Origin: Muricea muricata
Taxonomy: Eukaryota > Cnidaria > Anthozoa > Malacalcyonacea > Plexauridae
Reading direction: 5' to 3'
DNA length: 64,000 nucleotides
NCBI GenBank assembly: GCA_963855995.1
Contig: OY979726.1
Location: forward strand, 7,292,701 to 7,356,700
Made by a program: the position numbers and the translations under genes. Under the pieces are notes generated by a model. It made no database searches and was not told the origin of the DNA. It worked only from the letters and a program-made list of their open reading frames with translations. Shown here piece by piece: positions 38,724 to 50,700 of the stretch; position 1 is the stretch's first letter, and each line of letters starts with the position of its first letter.

Positions 38724-38747
38724 GCAAATTGCATTTTTCGCCCCGTG
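38724..38747 (-). repeat. Right terminal inverted repeat (24 bp, imperfect)
   Basis: The plus strand ends TTTTTCGCCCCGTG. Read on the minus strand it begins CACGGGGCGAAAA and reaches TTTGC after 24 bases, like the left end. The mismatches to the left repeat are all internal, so the outer 13 bp are intact. Confidence 0.88.
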
Positions 38748-38750
38748 ATG
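38748..38750 (+). repeat. Target-site duplication, right copy (ATG)
   Basis: After the element's final CCCCGTG the sequence reads ATG and then resumes the satellite at ATTGCGGACATG. Together with the left copy this gives a perfect 3-bp duplication. Confidence 0.9.
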
Positions 38751-41700
38751 ATTGCGGACATGCTAAGTTCTCCAATTTCGATTTAGAAGCTGTCTTTTAG
38801 ATACGCGATTGCTATATATCATTGTGCTCAACTCGTTCTTTTTAGCACTCAAAACATCATTTTAAGCTCTAAAACGTCGCCGTGATCGATTTGAGACGGA
38901 TATTTTTAGTTTGCAGTCTGAGCATGTTTTTACGCTCAAATCGCTTCGAGAACGCCTAAAACGCGACTTTGATGATTGTAAGAGCGTTTCTTTTCAGTTT
39001 CAAAGCAGGTTGTAGGTTTCTCATTTCAACATGCTATTTTGCTGATGTCGATAGTTTGAGCACCGAAAACGTGATTGCGGACTTGCTAAGTTCTCCAATT
39101 TCGATTTAGAAGCTGTCTTTTAGGTCCGCGATTGCAATATATCATTGGGCTCAACTCGTTCATTTTAGCACTCAAAACATCATTTTAAGCTCTAAAACGT
39201 CGCCGTGATCGATTTGAGACGGCAATTTTTAGTTGGCAGTCCGAGCATGTTTTTACGCTCAAATCGCTTCCAGAACGCCTAAAACGCGATCTTGATGATT
39301 GTAAGAGCGTTTCTTTTCAGTGTCAATGCATGTTGTAGGTTTCTCATTTCAACATGCTATTTTGCTGATGTCGATAGTTTGAGCGCCTTAAACGTGATTG
39401 CGGACTTGCTAAGTTCTCCAATTTCGATTTAGAAGCTGTCTTTTAGGTCCACGATTGCAATATATCATTGGGCTCAACTCGTTCATTTTAGCACTCAAAA
39501 CATCATTTTAAGCTCTAAAACGTCGCCGTGATCGATTTGAGACGGCAATTATTGTTGGAAGTCCGAGCATTTTTTTACGCTCAAATCGCTTCGAGAACGC
39601 CTAAAACGCGATTTTGATTATTGTAAGAGCGTTTCTTTTCAGTCTCAATGCACGTTGTAGGTTTCTAATTTCAACATGCTATTTTGCTGATGTCGATAGT
39701 TTGAGCGCCGAAAAAATCATTGCGGACATGCTAAGTTCTCCAATTTCGATTTAGAAGCTGTCTTTTAGATACGCGATTTCAATATATCATTGTGCTCAAC
39801 TCGTTCTTATTAGCACTCAAAACATCATTTTAAGATCTAAAACGTCGCCGTGATCGATTTGAGACGGCAATTTTTAGTTGGCACTCCGAGCATGTTTTTA
39901 CGCTCAAGTCGCTTCCAGAACGCCTAAAACGCAATTTTGATGATTGTAAGAACGTTTCTTTTCAGTGTCAAAGCATGTTGTAGGTTTCTCATTTCAACAT
40001 GCTATTTTGCTGATGTCGATAGTTTGAGCGCCGAAAACGAGATTGCGGACTTGCTAAGTTCTCCAATTTCGATTTAGAAGCTGTCTTTTAGGTCCGCGCT
40101 TGCAATATATCATTGGGCTCAACTCGTTCATTTTAGCACTCAAAACATCATTTTAAGCTCTAAAACGACGCAGTGATCGATTTGAGACGGCAATTTTTAG
40201 TTGGCAGTCCGAGCATGTTTTTACGCTCAAATCGCTTCGAGAACGCCTAAAACGCGATTTTGATTATTGTAAGAGCGTTTCTTTTCAGTCTCAATGCACG
40301 TTGTAGGTTTCTCATTTCAACATGCTATTTTGCTGATGTCGATAGTTTGAGCACCGAAAACGTGATTGCGGACTTGCTAAGTTCTCCAATTTCGATTTAG
40401 AAGCTGTCTTTTAGGTCCGCGATTGCAATATATCATTGGGCTCAATTCGTTCATTTTAGCACTCAAAACATCATTTTAAGCTCTAAAACGTCGCCGTGAT
40501 CGATTTGAGACGGATATTTTTAGTTTGGAGTCCGAGCATGTTTTTACGCTCAAATCGCTTCCAGAACGCCTAAAAGGCGATTTTGATGATTGTAAGAGCG
40601 TTTCTTTTCAGTGTCAATGCATGTTGTAGGTTTGTCATTTCAACATGCTATTTTGCTGATGTCGATAGTTTGAGCGCCTTAAACGTGATTGCGGACTTGC
40701 TAAGTTCTCCAATTTCGATTTAGAAGCTGTCTTTTAGGTCCACGATTGCAATATATCATTGGGCTCAACTCGTTCATTTTAGCACTCAAAACATCATTTT
40801 AAGCTCTAAAACGTCGCCGTGATCGATTTGAGACGGCAATTTTTAGTTGGCAGTCCGAGCATGTTTTTACGCTCAAATCGCTTCCAGAACGCCTAAAACG
40901 CGATCTTGATGATTGTAAGAGCGTTTCTTTTCAGTGTCAATGCATGTTGTAGGTTTCTCATTTCAACATGCTATTTTGCTGATGTCGATAGTTTGAGCGC
41001 CTTAAACGTGATTGCGGACTTGCTAAGTTCTCCAATTTCGATTTAGAAGCTGTCTTTTAGGTCCACGATTGCAATATATCATTGGGCTCAACTCGTTCAT
41101 TTTAGCACTCAAAACATCATTTTAAGCTCTAAAACGTCGCCGTGATCGATTTGAGACGGCAATTATTGTTGGAAGTCCGAGCATTTTTTTACGCTCAAAT
41201 CGCTTCGAGAACGCCTAAAACGCGATTTTGATTATTGTAAGAGCGTTTCTTTTCAGTCTCAATGCACGTTGTAGGTTTCTAATTTCAACATGCTATTTTG
41301 CTGATGTCGATAGTTTGAGCGCCGAAAAAATCATTGCGGACATGCTAAGTTCTCCAATTTCGATTTAGAAGCTGTCTTTTAGATACGCGATTTCAATATA
41401 TCATTGTGCTCAACTCGTTCTTATTAGCACTCAAAACATCATTTTAAGATCTAAAACGTCGCCGTGATCGATTTGAGACGGCAATTTTTAGTTGGCACTC
41501 CGAGCATGTTTTTACGCTCAAGTCGCTTCCAGAACGCCTAAAACGCAATTTTGATGATTGTAAGAACGTTTCTTTTCAGTGTCAAAGCATGTTGTAGGTT
41601 TCTCATTTCAACATGCTATTTTGCTGATGTCGATAGTTTGAGCGCCGAAAACGAGATTGCGGACTTGCTAAGTTCTCCAATTTCGATTTAGAAGCTGTCT

Positions 41701-44700
41701 TTTAGGTCCGCGCTTGCAATATATCATTGGGCTCAACTCGTTCATTTTAGCACTCAAAACATCATTTTAAGCTCTAAAACGACGCAGTGATCGATTTGAG
41801 ACGGCAATTTTTAGTTGGCAGTCCGAGCATGTTTTTACGCTCAAATCGCTTCGAGAACGCCTAAAACGCGATTTTGATTATTGTAAGAGCGTTTCTTTTC
41901 AGTCTCAATGCACGTTGTAGGTTTGTAATTTCAACATGCTATTTTGCTGATGTCGATAGTTTGAGCGCCGAAAACATGATTGCGGACATGCTAAGTTCTC
42001 CAATTTCGATTTAGAAGCTGTCTTTTAGATACGCGATTGCTATATATCATTGTGCTCAACTCGTTCTTTTTAGCACTCAAAACATCATTTTAAGCTCTAA
42101 AACGTCGCCGTGATCGATTTGAGACGGATATTTTTAGTTTGGAGTCTGAGCATGTTTTTACGCTCAAATCGCTTCGAGAACGCCTAAAACGCGACTTTGA
42201 TGATTGTAAGAGCGTTTCTTTTCAAGGTCAAAGCATGTTGTAGGTTTCTCATTTCAACATGCTATTTTGCTGATGTCGATAGTTTGAGCACCGAAAACGT
42301 GATTGCGGACTTGCTAAGTTCTCCAATTTCGATTTAGAAGCTGTCTTTTAGGTCCGCGATTGCAATATATCATTGGGCTCAATTCGTTCATTTTAGCACT
42401 CAAAACATCATTTTAAGCTCTAAAACGTCGCCGTGATCGATTTGAGACGGCAATTTTTAGTTGGCAGTCCGAGCATGTTTTTACGCTCAAATCGCTTCCA
42501 GAACGCCTAAAAGGCGATTTTGATGATTGTAAGAGCGTTTCTTTTCAGTGTCAATGCATGTTGTAGGTTTGTCATTTCAACATGCTATTTTGCTGATGTC
42601 GATAGTTTGAGCGCCTTAAACGTGATTGCGGACTTGCTAAGTTCTCCAATTTCGATTTAGAAGCTGTCTTTTAGGTCCACGATTGCAATATATCATTGGG
42701 CTCAACTCGTTCATTTTAGCACTCAAAACATCATTTTAAGCTCTAAAACGTCGCCGTGATCGATTTGAGACGGCAATTATTGTTGGAAGTCCCAGCATTT
42801 TTTTACGCTCAAATCGCTTCGAGAACGCCTAAAACGCGATTTTGATTATTGTAAGAGCGTTTCTTTTCAGTCTCAATGCACGTTGTAGGTTTCTAATTTC
42901 AACATGCTATTTTGCTGAGGTCGATAGTTTGAGCGCCGAAAACATCATTGCGGACATGCTAAGTTCTCCAATTTCGATTTAGAAGCTGTCTTTTAGATAC
43001 GCGATTTCAATATATCATTGTGCTCAACTCGTTCTTATTAGCACTCAAAACATCATTTTAAGATCTAAAACGTCGCCGTGATCGATTTGAGACGGCAATT
43101 TTTAGTTGGCACTCCGAGCATGTTTTTACGCTCAAGTCGCTTTTAGAACGCCTAAAACGCGATTTTGATGATTGTAAGAACGTTTCTTTTCAGTCTCAAA
43201 GCATGTTGTAGGTTTCTCATTTCAACATGCTATTTTGCTGATATCGATAGTTTGAGCGCCGAAAACGTGATTGCGGACTTGCTAAGTTCTCCAATTTCGA
43301 TTTAGAAGCTGTGTTTTAGGTCCGCGCTTTCAATATATCATTGGGCTCAACTCGTTCATTTTAGCACTCAAAACATCATTTTAAGCTCTAAAACGTCGCA
43401 GTGATCGATTTGAGACTTATAATTTTAGTTTGCAGTCCGAGCATGTTTTTACGCTCAAATCGGTTCGAGAACGCCTAAAAGGCGATTTTGATTATTGTAA
43501 GAGCGTTTCTTTTCAGTCTCAATGCACGTTGTAGGTTTCTAATTTCAACATGCTATTTTGCTGATGTCGATAGTTTGAGCGCCGAAAACATGATTTCGGA
43601 CATGCTAAGTTCTCCAATTTCGATTTAGAAGCTGTCTTTTACATACGCGATTTCAATGTATCATTGTGCTCAACTCGTTCTTTTTAGCACTCAAAACATC
43701 ATTTTAAGCTCTAAAACGTCGCCGTGATCGATTTGAGACGGATATTTTTAGTTTGCAGTCTGAGCATGTTTTTACGCTCAAATCGCTTCGAGAACGCCTA
43801 AAAAGCGATTTTGATGATTGTAAGAACGTTTCTTTTCAGTCTCAAAGCATGTTGTAAGTTTCTCATTTCAACATGCTATTTTGCTGATGTCGATAGTTTG
43901 AGCGCCGAAAACGTGATTGCGGACTTGCTAAGTTCTCCAATTTCGGTTTAGAAGCTGTCTTTTAGGTCCGCGCTTGCAATATATCATTGGGCTCAACTCG
44001 TTCATTTTAGCACTCAAAACATCATTTTAAGCTCTAAAACGTCCCCGTGATTGATTTGAGACGGATATTTTTAGTTGGCAGTCCGAGCATGTTTTTACGC
44101 TCAAATCGCTTCCAGAACGCCTAAAACGCGATTTTGATGATTGTAAGAGCGTTTCTTTTCAGTCTAAAAGCATGTTGTAGGTTTCTAATTTCAACATGCT
44201 ATTTTGCTGATGTCGATAGTTTAGCGCCGAAAACGTGATTGCGGACTTGCTAAGTTCTCCAATTTCGATTTAGAAGCTGTCTTTTAGATACGCGATTGCT
44301 ATATATCATTGTGCTCAACTAATTCTTTTTAGCACTCAAAACATCATTTTAAGCTCTAAAACGTCGCCGTGATCGATTTGAGACGGATATTTTTAGTTTG
44401 CAGTCTGAGCATGTTTTTACGTTAAAATCGCTTCGAGAACGCCTAAAACGCGACTTTGATGATTGTAAGAGCGTTTCTTTTCAGTGTCAAAGCATGTTGT
44501 AGGTTTCTCATTTCAACATGCTATTTTGCTGATGTCGATAGTTTGAGCGCCGAAAACGTGATTGAAGACTTGCTAAGTTCTCCAATTTCGATTTAGAAGC
44601 TGTCTTTTAGGTCCGCGATTGCAATATATCATTGGGCTCAACTCGTTCATTTTAGCACTCAAAACATCATTTTAAGCTCTAAAACGTCGCAGTGATCGAT
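38751..44700 (+). repeat. Satellite block right of the transposon, with a 5-monomer unit
   Basis: About 18 monomers. Sequence at about 39220-40290 recurs at 40835-41910 (offset 1614 bp, 5 monomers), shown by GAAAACGAGATTG at 40033 and 41647 and GGCACTCCG at about 39881 and 41495, with a further GGCACTCCG copy at 43109. The first 1.5 kb matches 57470-59010 at an offset of 18719 bp (TTTCAAAGCAGG at about 39000 and 57719; AAAAAATCAT at 39711 and 58430). No gene. Confidence 0.82.
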
Positions 44701-47700
44701 TTGAGACTTATATTTTTAGTTTGCAGTCCGAGCATGTTTTTACGCTCAAATCGCTTCGAGAACACCTAAAAGGCGATTTTGATTATTGTAAGAGCGTTTC
44801 TTTTCAGTCTCAATGCACGTTGTAGGTTTCTAATTTCAAGATGCTATTTTGCTGATGTCGATAGTTTGAGCGCCGAAAACATGATTTCGGACATGCTAAG
44901 TTCTCCAATTTCGATTTAGAAGCTGTCTTTTACATACGCGATTTCAATGTATCATTGTGCTCAACTCGTTCTTTTTAGCACTCAAAACATCATTTTAAGC
45001 TCTAAAACGTCGCCGTGATCGATTTGAGACGGATATTTTTAGTTTGCAGTCTGAGCATGTTTTTACGCTCAAATCGCTTCGAGAACGCCTAAAAAGCGAT
45101 TTTGATGATTGTAAGAACGTTTCTTTTCAGTCTCAAAGCATGTTGTAGGTTTCTCATTTCAACATGCTATTTTGCTGATGTCGATAGTTTGAGCGCCGAA
45201 AACGTGATTGCGGACTTGCTAAGTTCTCCAATTTCGATTTAGAAGCTGTCTTTTAGGTCCGCGCTTGCAATATATCATTGGGCTCAACTCGTTCATTTTA
45301 GCACTCAAAACATCATTTTAAGCTCTAAAACGTCGCCGTGATTGATTTGAGACGGATATTTTTAGTTGGCAGTCCGAGCATGTTTTTACGCTCAAATCGC
45401 TTCCAGAACGCCTAAAACGCGATTTTGATGATTGTAAGAGCGTTTCTTTTCAGTCTAAAAGCATGTTGTAGGTTTCTAATTTCAACATGCTATTTTGCTG
45501 ATGTTGATAGTTTAGCGCCGAAAACGTGATTGCGGACTTGCTAAGTTCTCCAATTTCGATTTAGAAGCTGTCTTTTAGATACGCGATTGCTATATATCAT
45601 TGTGCTCAACTCGTTTTTTTTAGCATTCAAAACATCATTTTAAGCTCTAAAACGTCGCCGTGATCGATTTGAGACGGATATTTTTAGTTTGCAGTCTGAG
45701 CATGTTTTTACTCTCAAATCGCTTCGAGAACGCCTAAAACGCGATTTTGATGATTGTAAGAGCGTTTCTTTTCAGTGTCAAAGCATGTTGTAGGTTTCTC
45801 ATTTCAACATGCTATTTTGCTGATGTCGATAGTTTGAGCGCCGAAAACGTGATTGCGGACTTGCTAAGTTCTCCAATTTCGATTTAGAAGCTGTCTTTTA
45901 GGTCCGCGATTGCAATATATCATTGGGCTCAACTCGTTCATTTTAGCACTCAAAACATCATTTTAAGCTCTAAAACGTCGCCGTGATCGATTTGAGACGG
46001 CAATTTTTAGTTGGCAGTCCGAGCATGTTTTTACGCTCAAGTCGCTTCCAGAACGCCTAAAACGCGATTTTGATGATTGTAAGAACGTTTCTTTTCAGTC
46101 TCAAAGCATGTTGTAGGTTTCTCATTTCAACATGCTATTTTGCTGATGTCGATAGTTTGAGCGCCGAAAACGTGATTGCGGACCTGCTAAGTTCTCCAAT
46201 TTCGATTTAGAAGCTGTCTTTTAGCTCCGCGCTTGCAATATATCATTGGGCTCAACTCGTTCATTTTAGCACTCAAAACATCATTTTAAGCTCTAAAACG
46301 TCGCAGTGATTGATTTGAGACGGATATTTTTAGTTGGCAGTCCGAGCATGTTTTTACGCTCAAATCGCTTCCAGAACGCCTAAAACGCGATTTTGATGAT
46401 TGTAAGAGCGTTTCTTTTCAGTCTAAAAGCATGTTGTAGGTTTCTAATTTCAACATGCTATTTTGCTGATGTCGATAGTTTAGCGCCGAAAACGTGATTG
46501 CGGACTTGCTAAGTTCTCCAATTTCGATTTAGAAGCTGTCTTTTAGAAACGCGATTGCTATATATCATTGTGCTCAACTCGTTTTTTTTAGCATTCAAAA
46601 CATCATTTTAAGCTCTAAAACGTCGCCGTGATCGATTTGAGACGGATATTTTTAGTTTGCAGTCTGAGCATGTTTTTACTCTCAAATCGCTTCGAGAACG
46701 CCTAAAACGCGATTTTGATGATTGTAAGAGAGTTTCTTTTCAGTGTCAAACATGTTGTAGGTTTCTCATTTCAACATGCTATTTTGCTGATGTCGATAGT
46801 TTGAGCGCCGAAAACGTGATTGCGGACTTGCTAAGTTCTCCAATTTCGATTTAGAAGCTGTCTTTTAGGTCCGCGATTGCAATATATCATTGGGCTCAAC
46901 TCGTTCATTTTAGCACTCAAAACATCATTTTAAGCTCTAAAACGTCGCCGTGATCGATTTGAGACGGCAATTTTTAGTTGGCAGTCCGAGCATGTTTTTA
47001 CGCTCAAGTCGCTTCCAGAACGCCTAAAACGCGATTTTGATGATTGTAAGAACGTTTCTTTTCAGTCTCAAAGCATGTTGTAGGTTTCTCATTTCAACAT
47101 GCTATTTTGCTGATGTCGATAGTTTGAGCGCCGAAAACGTGATTGCGGACTTGCTAAGTTCTCCAATTTCGATTTAGAAGCTGTCTTTTAGCTCCGCGCT
47201 TGCAATATATCATTGGGCTCAACTCGTTCATTTTAGCACTCAAAACATCATTTTAGCTCTAAAACGTCGCAGTGATCGATTTGAGACTTATATTTTTAGT
47301 TTGCAGTCCGAGCATGTTTTTACGCTCAAATCGCTTCCAGAACACCTAAAAGGCGATTTTGATTATTGTAAGAGCGTTTCTTTTCAGTCTCAATGCACGT
47401 TGTAGGTTTCTAATTTCAACATGCTATTTTGCTGATGTCGATAGTTTGAGCGCCGAAAACATGATTTCGGACATGCTAAGTTCTCCAATTTCGATTTAGA
47501 AGCTGTCTTTTACATACGCGATTTCAATGTATCATTGTGCTCAACTCGTTCTTTTTAGCACTCAAAACATCATTTTAAGCTCTAAAACGTCGCCGTGATC
47601 GATTTGAGACGGATATTTTTAGTTTGCAGTCTGAGCATGTTTTTACGCTCAAATCGCTTCGAGAACGCCTAAAAAGCGATTTTGATAATTGTAAGAACGT

Positions 47701-50700
47701 TTCTTTTCAGTCTCAAAGCATGTTGTAGGTTTCTCATTTCAACATGCTATTTTGCTGATGTCGATAGTTTGAGCGCCGAAAACGTGATTGCGGACTTGCT
47801 AAGTTCTCCAATTTCGATTTAGAAGCTGTCTTTTAGGTCCGCGCTTGCAATATATCATTGGGCTCAACTCGTTCATTTTAGCACTCAAAACATCATTTTA
47901 AGCTCTAAAACGTCGCCGTGATTGATTTGAGACGGATATTTTTAGTTGGCAGTCCGAGCATGTTTTTACGCTCAAATCGCTTCCAGAACGCCTAAAACGC
48001 GATTTTGATGATTGTAAGAGCGTTTCTTTTCAGTCTCAAAGCATGTTGTAGGTTTCTCATTTCAACATGCTATTTTGCTGATGTCGATAGTTTGAGCGCC
48101 GAAAACGTGATTGCGGACTTGCTAAGTTCTCCAATTTCGATTTAGAAGCTGTCTTTTAGCTCCGCGCTTGCAATATATCATTGGGCTCAACTCGTTCATT
48201 TTAGCACTCAAAACATCATTTTAAGCTCTAAAACATCGCAGTGATCGATTTGAGACTTATATTTTTAGTTTGCAGTCCGAGCATGTTTTTACGCTCAAAT
48301 CGCTTCGAGAACACCTAAAAGGCGATTTTGATTATTGTAAGAGCGTTTCTTTTCAGTCTCAATGCACGTTGTAGGTTTCTAATTTCAACATGCTATTTTG
48401 CTGATGTCGATAGTTTGAGCGCCGAAAACATGATTTCGGACATGCTAAGTTCTCCAATTTCGATTTAGAAGCTGTCTTTTACATACGCGATTTCAATGTA
48501 TCATTGTGCTCAACTCGTTCTTTTTAGCACTCAAAACATCATTTTAAGCTCTAAAACGTCGCCGTGATCGATTTGAGACGGATATTTTTAGTTTGCAGTC
48601 TGAGCAGGTTTTTACGCTCAAATCGCTTCGAGAACGCCTAAAAAGCGATTTTGATGATTGTAAGAACGTTTCTTTTCAGTCTCAAAGCATGTTGTAGGTT
48701 TCTCATTTCAACATGCTATTTTGCTGATGTCGATAGTTTGAGCGCCGAAAACGTGATTGCGGACTTGCTAAGTTCTCCAATTTCGATTTAGAAGCTGTCT
48801 TTTAGGTCCGCGCTTGCAATATATCATTGGGCTCAACTCGTTCATTTTAGCACTCAAAACATCATTTTAAGCTCTAAAACGTCGCCGTGATTGATTTGAG
48901 ACGGATATTTTTAGTTGGCAGTCCGAGCATGTTTTTACGCTCAAATCGCTTCCAGAACGCCTAAAACGCGATTTTGATGATTGTAAGAGCGTTTCTTTTC
49001 AGTCTCAAAGCATGTTGTAGGTTTCTAATTTCAACATGCTATTTTGCTGATGTCGATAGTTTAGCGCCGAAAACGTGATTGCGGACTTGCTAAGTTCTCC
49101 AATTTCGATTTAGAAGCTGTCTTTTAGATACGCGATTGCTATATATCATTGTGCTCAACTCGTTTTTTTTAGCATTCAAAACATCATTTTAAGCTCTAAA
49201 ACGTCGCCGTGATCGATTTGAGACGGATATTTTTAGTTTGCAGTCTGAGCATGTTTTTACTCTCAAATCGCTTCGAGAACGCCTAAAACGCGATTTTGAT
49301 GATTGTAAGAGCGTTTCTTTTCAGTGTCAAAGCATGTTGTAGGTTTCTCAATTCAACATGCTATTTTGCTGATGTCGATAGTTTGAGCGCCGAAAACGTG
49401 ATTGCGGACTTGCTAAGTTCTCCAATTTCGATTTAGAAGCTGTCTTTTAGGTCCGCGATTGCAATATATCATTGGGCTCAACTCGTTCATTTTAGCACTC
49501 AAAACATCATTTTAAGCTCTAAAACGTCGCAGTGATCGATTTGAGACTTATATTTTTAGTTTGCAGTCCGAGCATGTTTTTACGCTCAAATCGCTTCGAG
49601 AACACCTAAAAGGCGATTTTGATTATTGTAAGAGCGTTTCTTTTCAGTCTCAATGCACGTTGTAGGTTTCTAATTTCAAGATGCTATTTTGCTGATGTCG
49701 ATAGTTTGAGCGCCGAAAACATGATTTCGGACATGCTAAGTTCTCCAATTTCGATTTAGAAGCTGTCTTTTACATACGCGATTTCAATGTATCATTGTGC
49801 TCAACTCGTTCTTTTTAGCACTCAAAACATCATTTTAAGCTCTAAAACGTCGCCGTGATCGATTTGAGACGGATATTTTTAGTTTGCAGTCTGAGCATGT
49901 TTTTACGCTCAAATCGCTTCGAGAACGCCTAAAAAGCGATTTTGATGATTGTAAGAACGTTTCTTTTCAGTCTCAAAGCATGTTGTAGGTTTCTCATTTC
50001 AACATGCTATTTTGCTGATGTCGATAGTTTGAGCGCCGAAAACGTGATTGCGGACTTGCTAAGTTCTCCAATTTCGATTTAGAAGCTGTCTTTTAGGTCC
50101 GCGCTTGCAATATATCATTGGGCTCAACTCGTTCATTTTAGCACTCAAAACATCATTTTAAGCTCTAAAACGTCGCCGTGATTGATTTGAGACGGATATT
50201 TTTAGTTGGCAGTCCGAGCATGTTTTTACGCTCAAATCGCTTCCAGAACGCCTAAAACGCGATTTTGATGATTGTAAGAGCGTTTCTTTTCAGTCTAAAA
50301 GCATGTTGTAGGTTTCTAATTTCAACATGCTATTTTGCTGATGTTGATAGTTTAGCGCCGAAAACGTGATTGCGGACTTGCTAAGTTTTCCAATTTCGAT
50401 TTAGAAGCTGTCTTTTAGATACGCGATTGCTATATATCATTGTGCTCAACTCGTTTTTTTTAGCATTCAAAACATCATTTTAAGCTCTAAAACGTCGCCG
50501 TGATCGATTTGAGACGGATATTTTTAGTTTGCAGTCTGAGCATGTTTTTACTCTCAAATCGCTTCGAGAACGCCTAAAACGCGATTTTGATGATTGTAAG
50601 AGCGTTTCTTTTCAGTGTCAAAGCATGTTGTAGGTTTCTCATTTCAACATGCTATTTTGCTGATGTCGATAGTTTGAGCGCCGAAAACGTGATTGCGGAC

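Larger units (their letters stand above)
33100..38747. mobile_element. Non-autonomous DNA transposon, 5648 bp, EnSpm/CACTA-like (tentative)
   Basis: A foreign segment inserted in one satellite monomer. It begins CACGGGGCGAAAA and ends with the inverted complement, and it is flanked on both sides by ATG. Uninterrupted paralogous monomers at 57467 and 60696 contain a single ATG at the same place, so both ends are exact. Known family features that fit EnSpm/CACTA are a terminus starting CAC, a 2-3-bp target duplication, and dense short repeats in both subterminal regions, in broadly opposite orientation. The usual CACTA tip is not present, and no transposase, reverse transcriptase or integrase frame was found. 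The longest frame is about 116 codons and is explained by repeats. The element is therefore probably mobilised in trans. Alternatives with 3-bp duplications (PIF/Harbinger, Zator, Academ) fit the tip less well. Insertion is certain; superfamily is about even odds. Confidence 0.93.

Noticed and set aside
33100..38747. Helitron, LTR retrotransposon or Transib element
   Set aside because: A Helitron would not duplicate its target. There are no long terminal direct repeats and no TG...CA ends. Transib also starts with CAC but makes a 5-bp duplication, whereas the empty sites here show 3 bp.
37759..38800. Several overlapping frames of 60-116 codons on both strands
   Set aside because: They translate the subterminal repeats (recurring peptides such as CANL, FAHE, KFA), occur on both strands at once, and one runs across the element boundary into the satellite.
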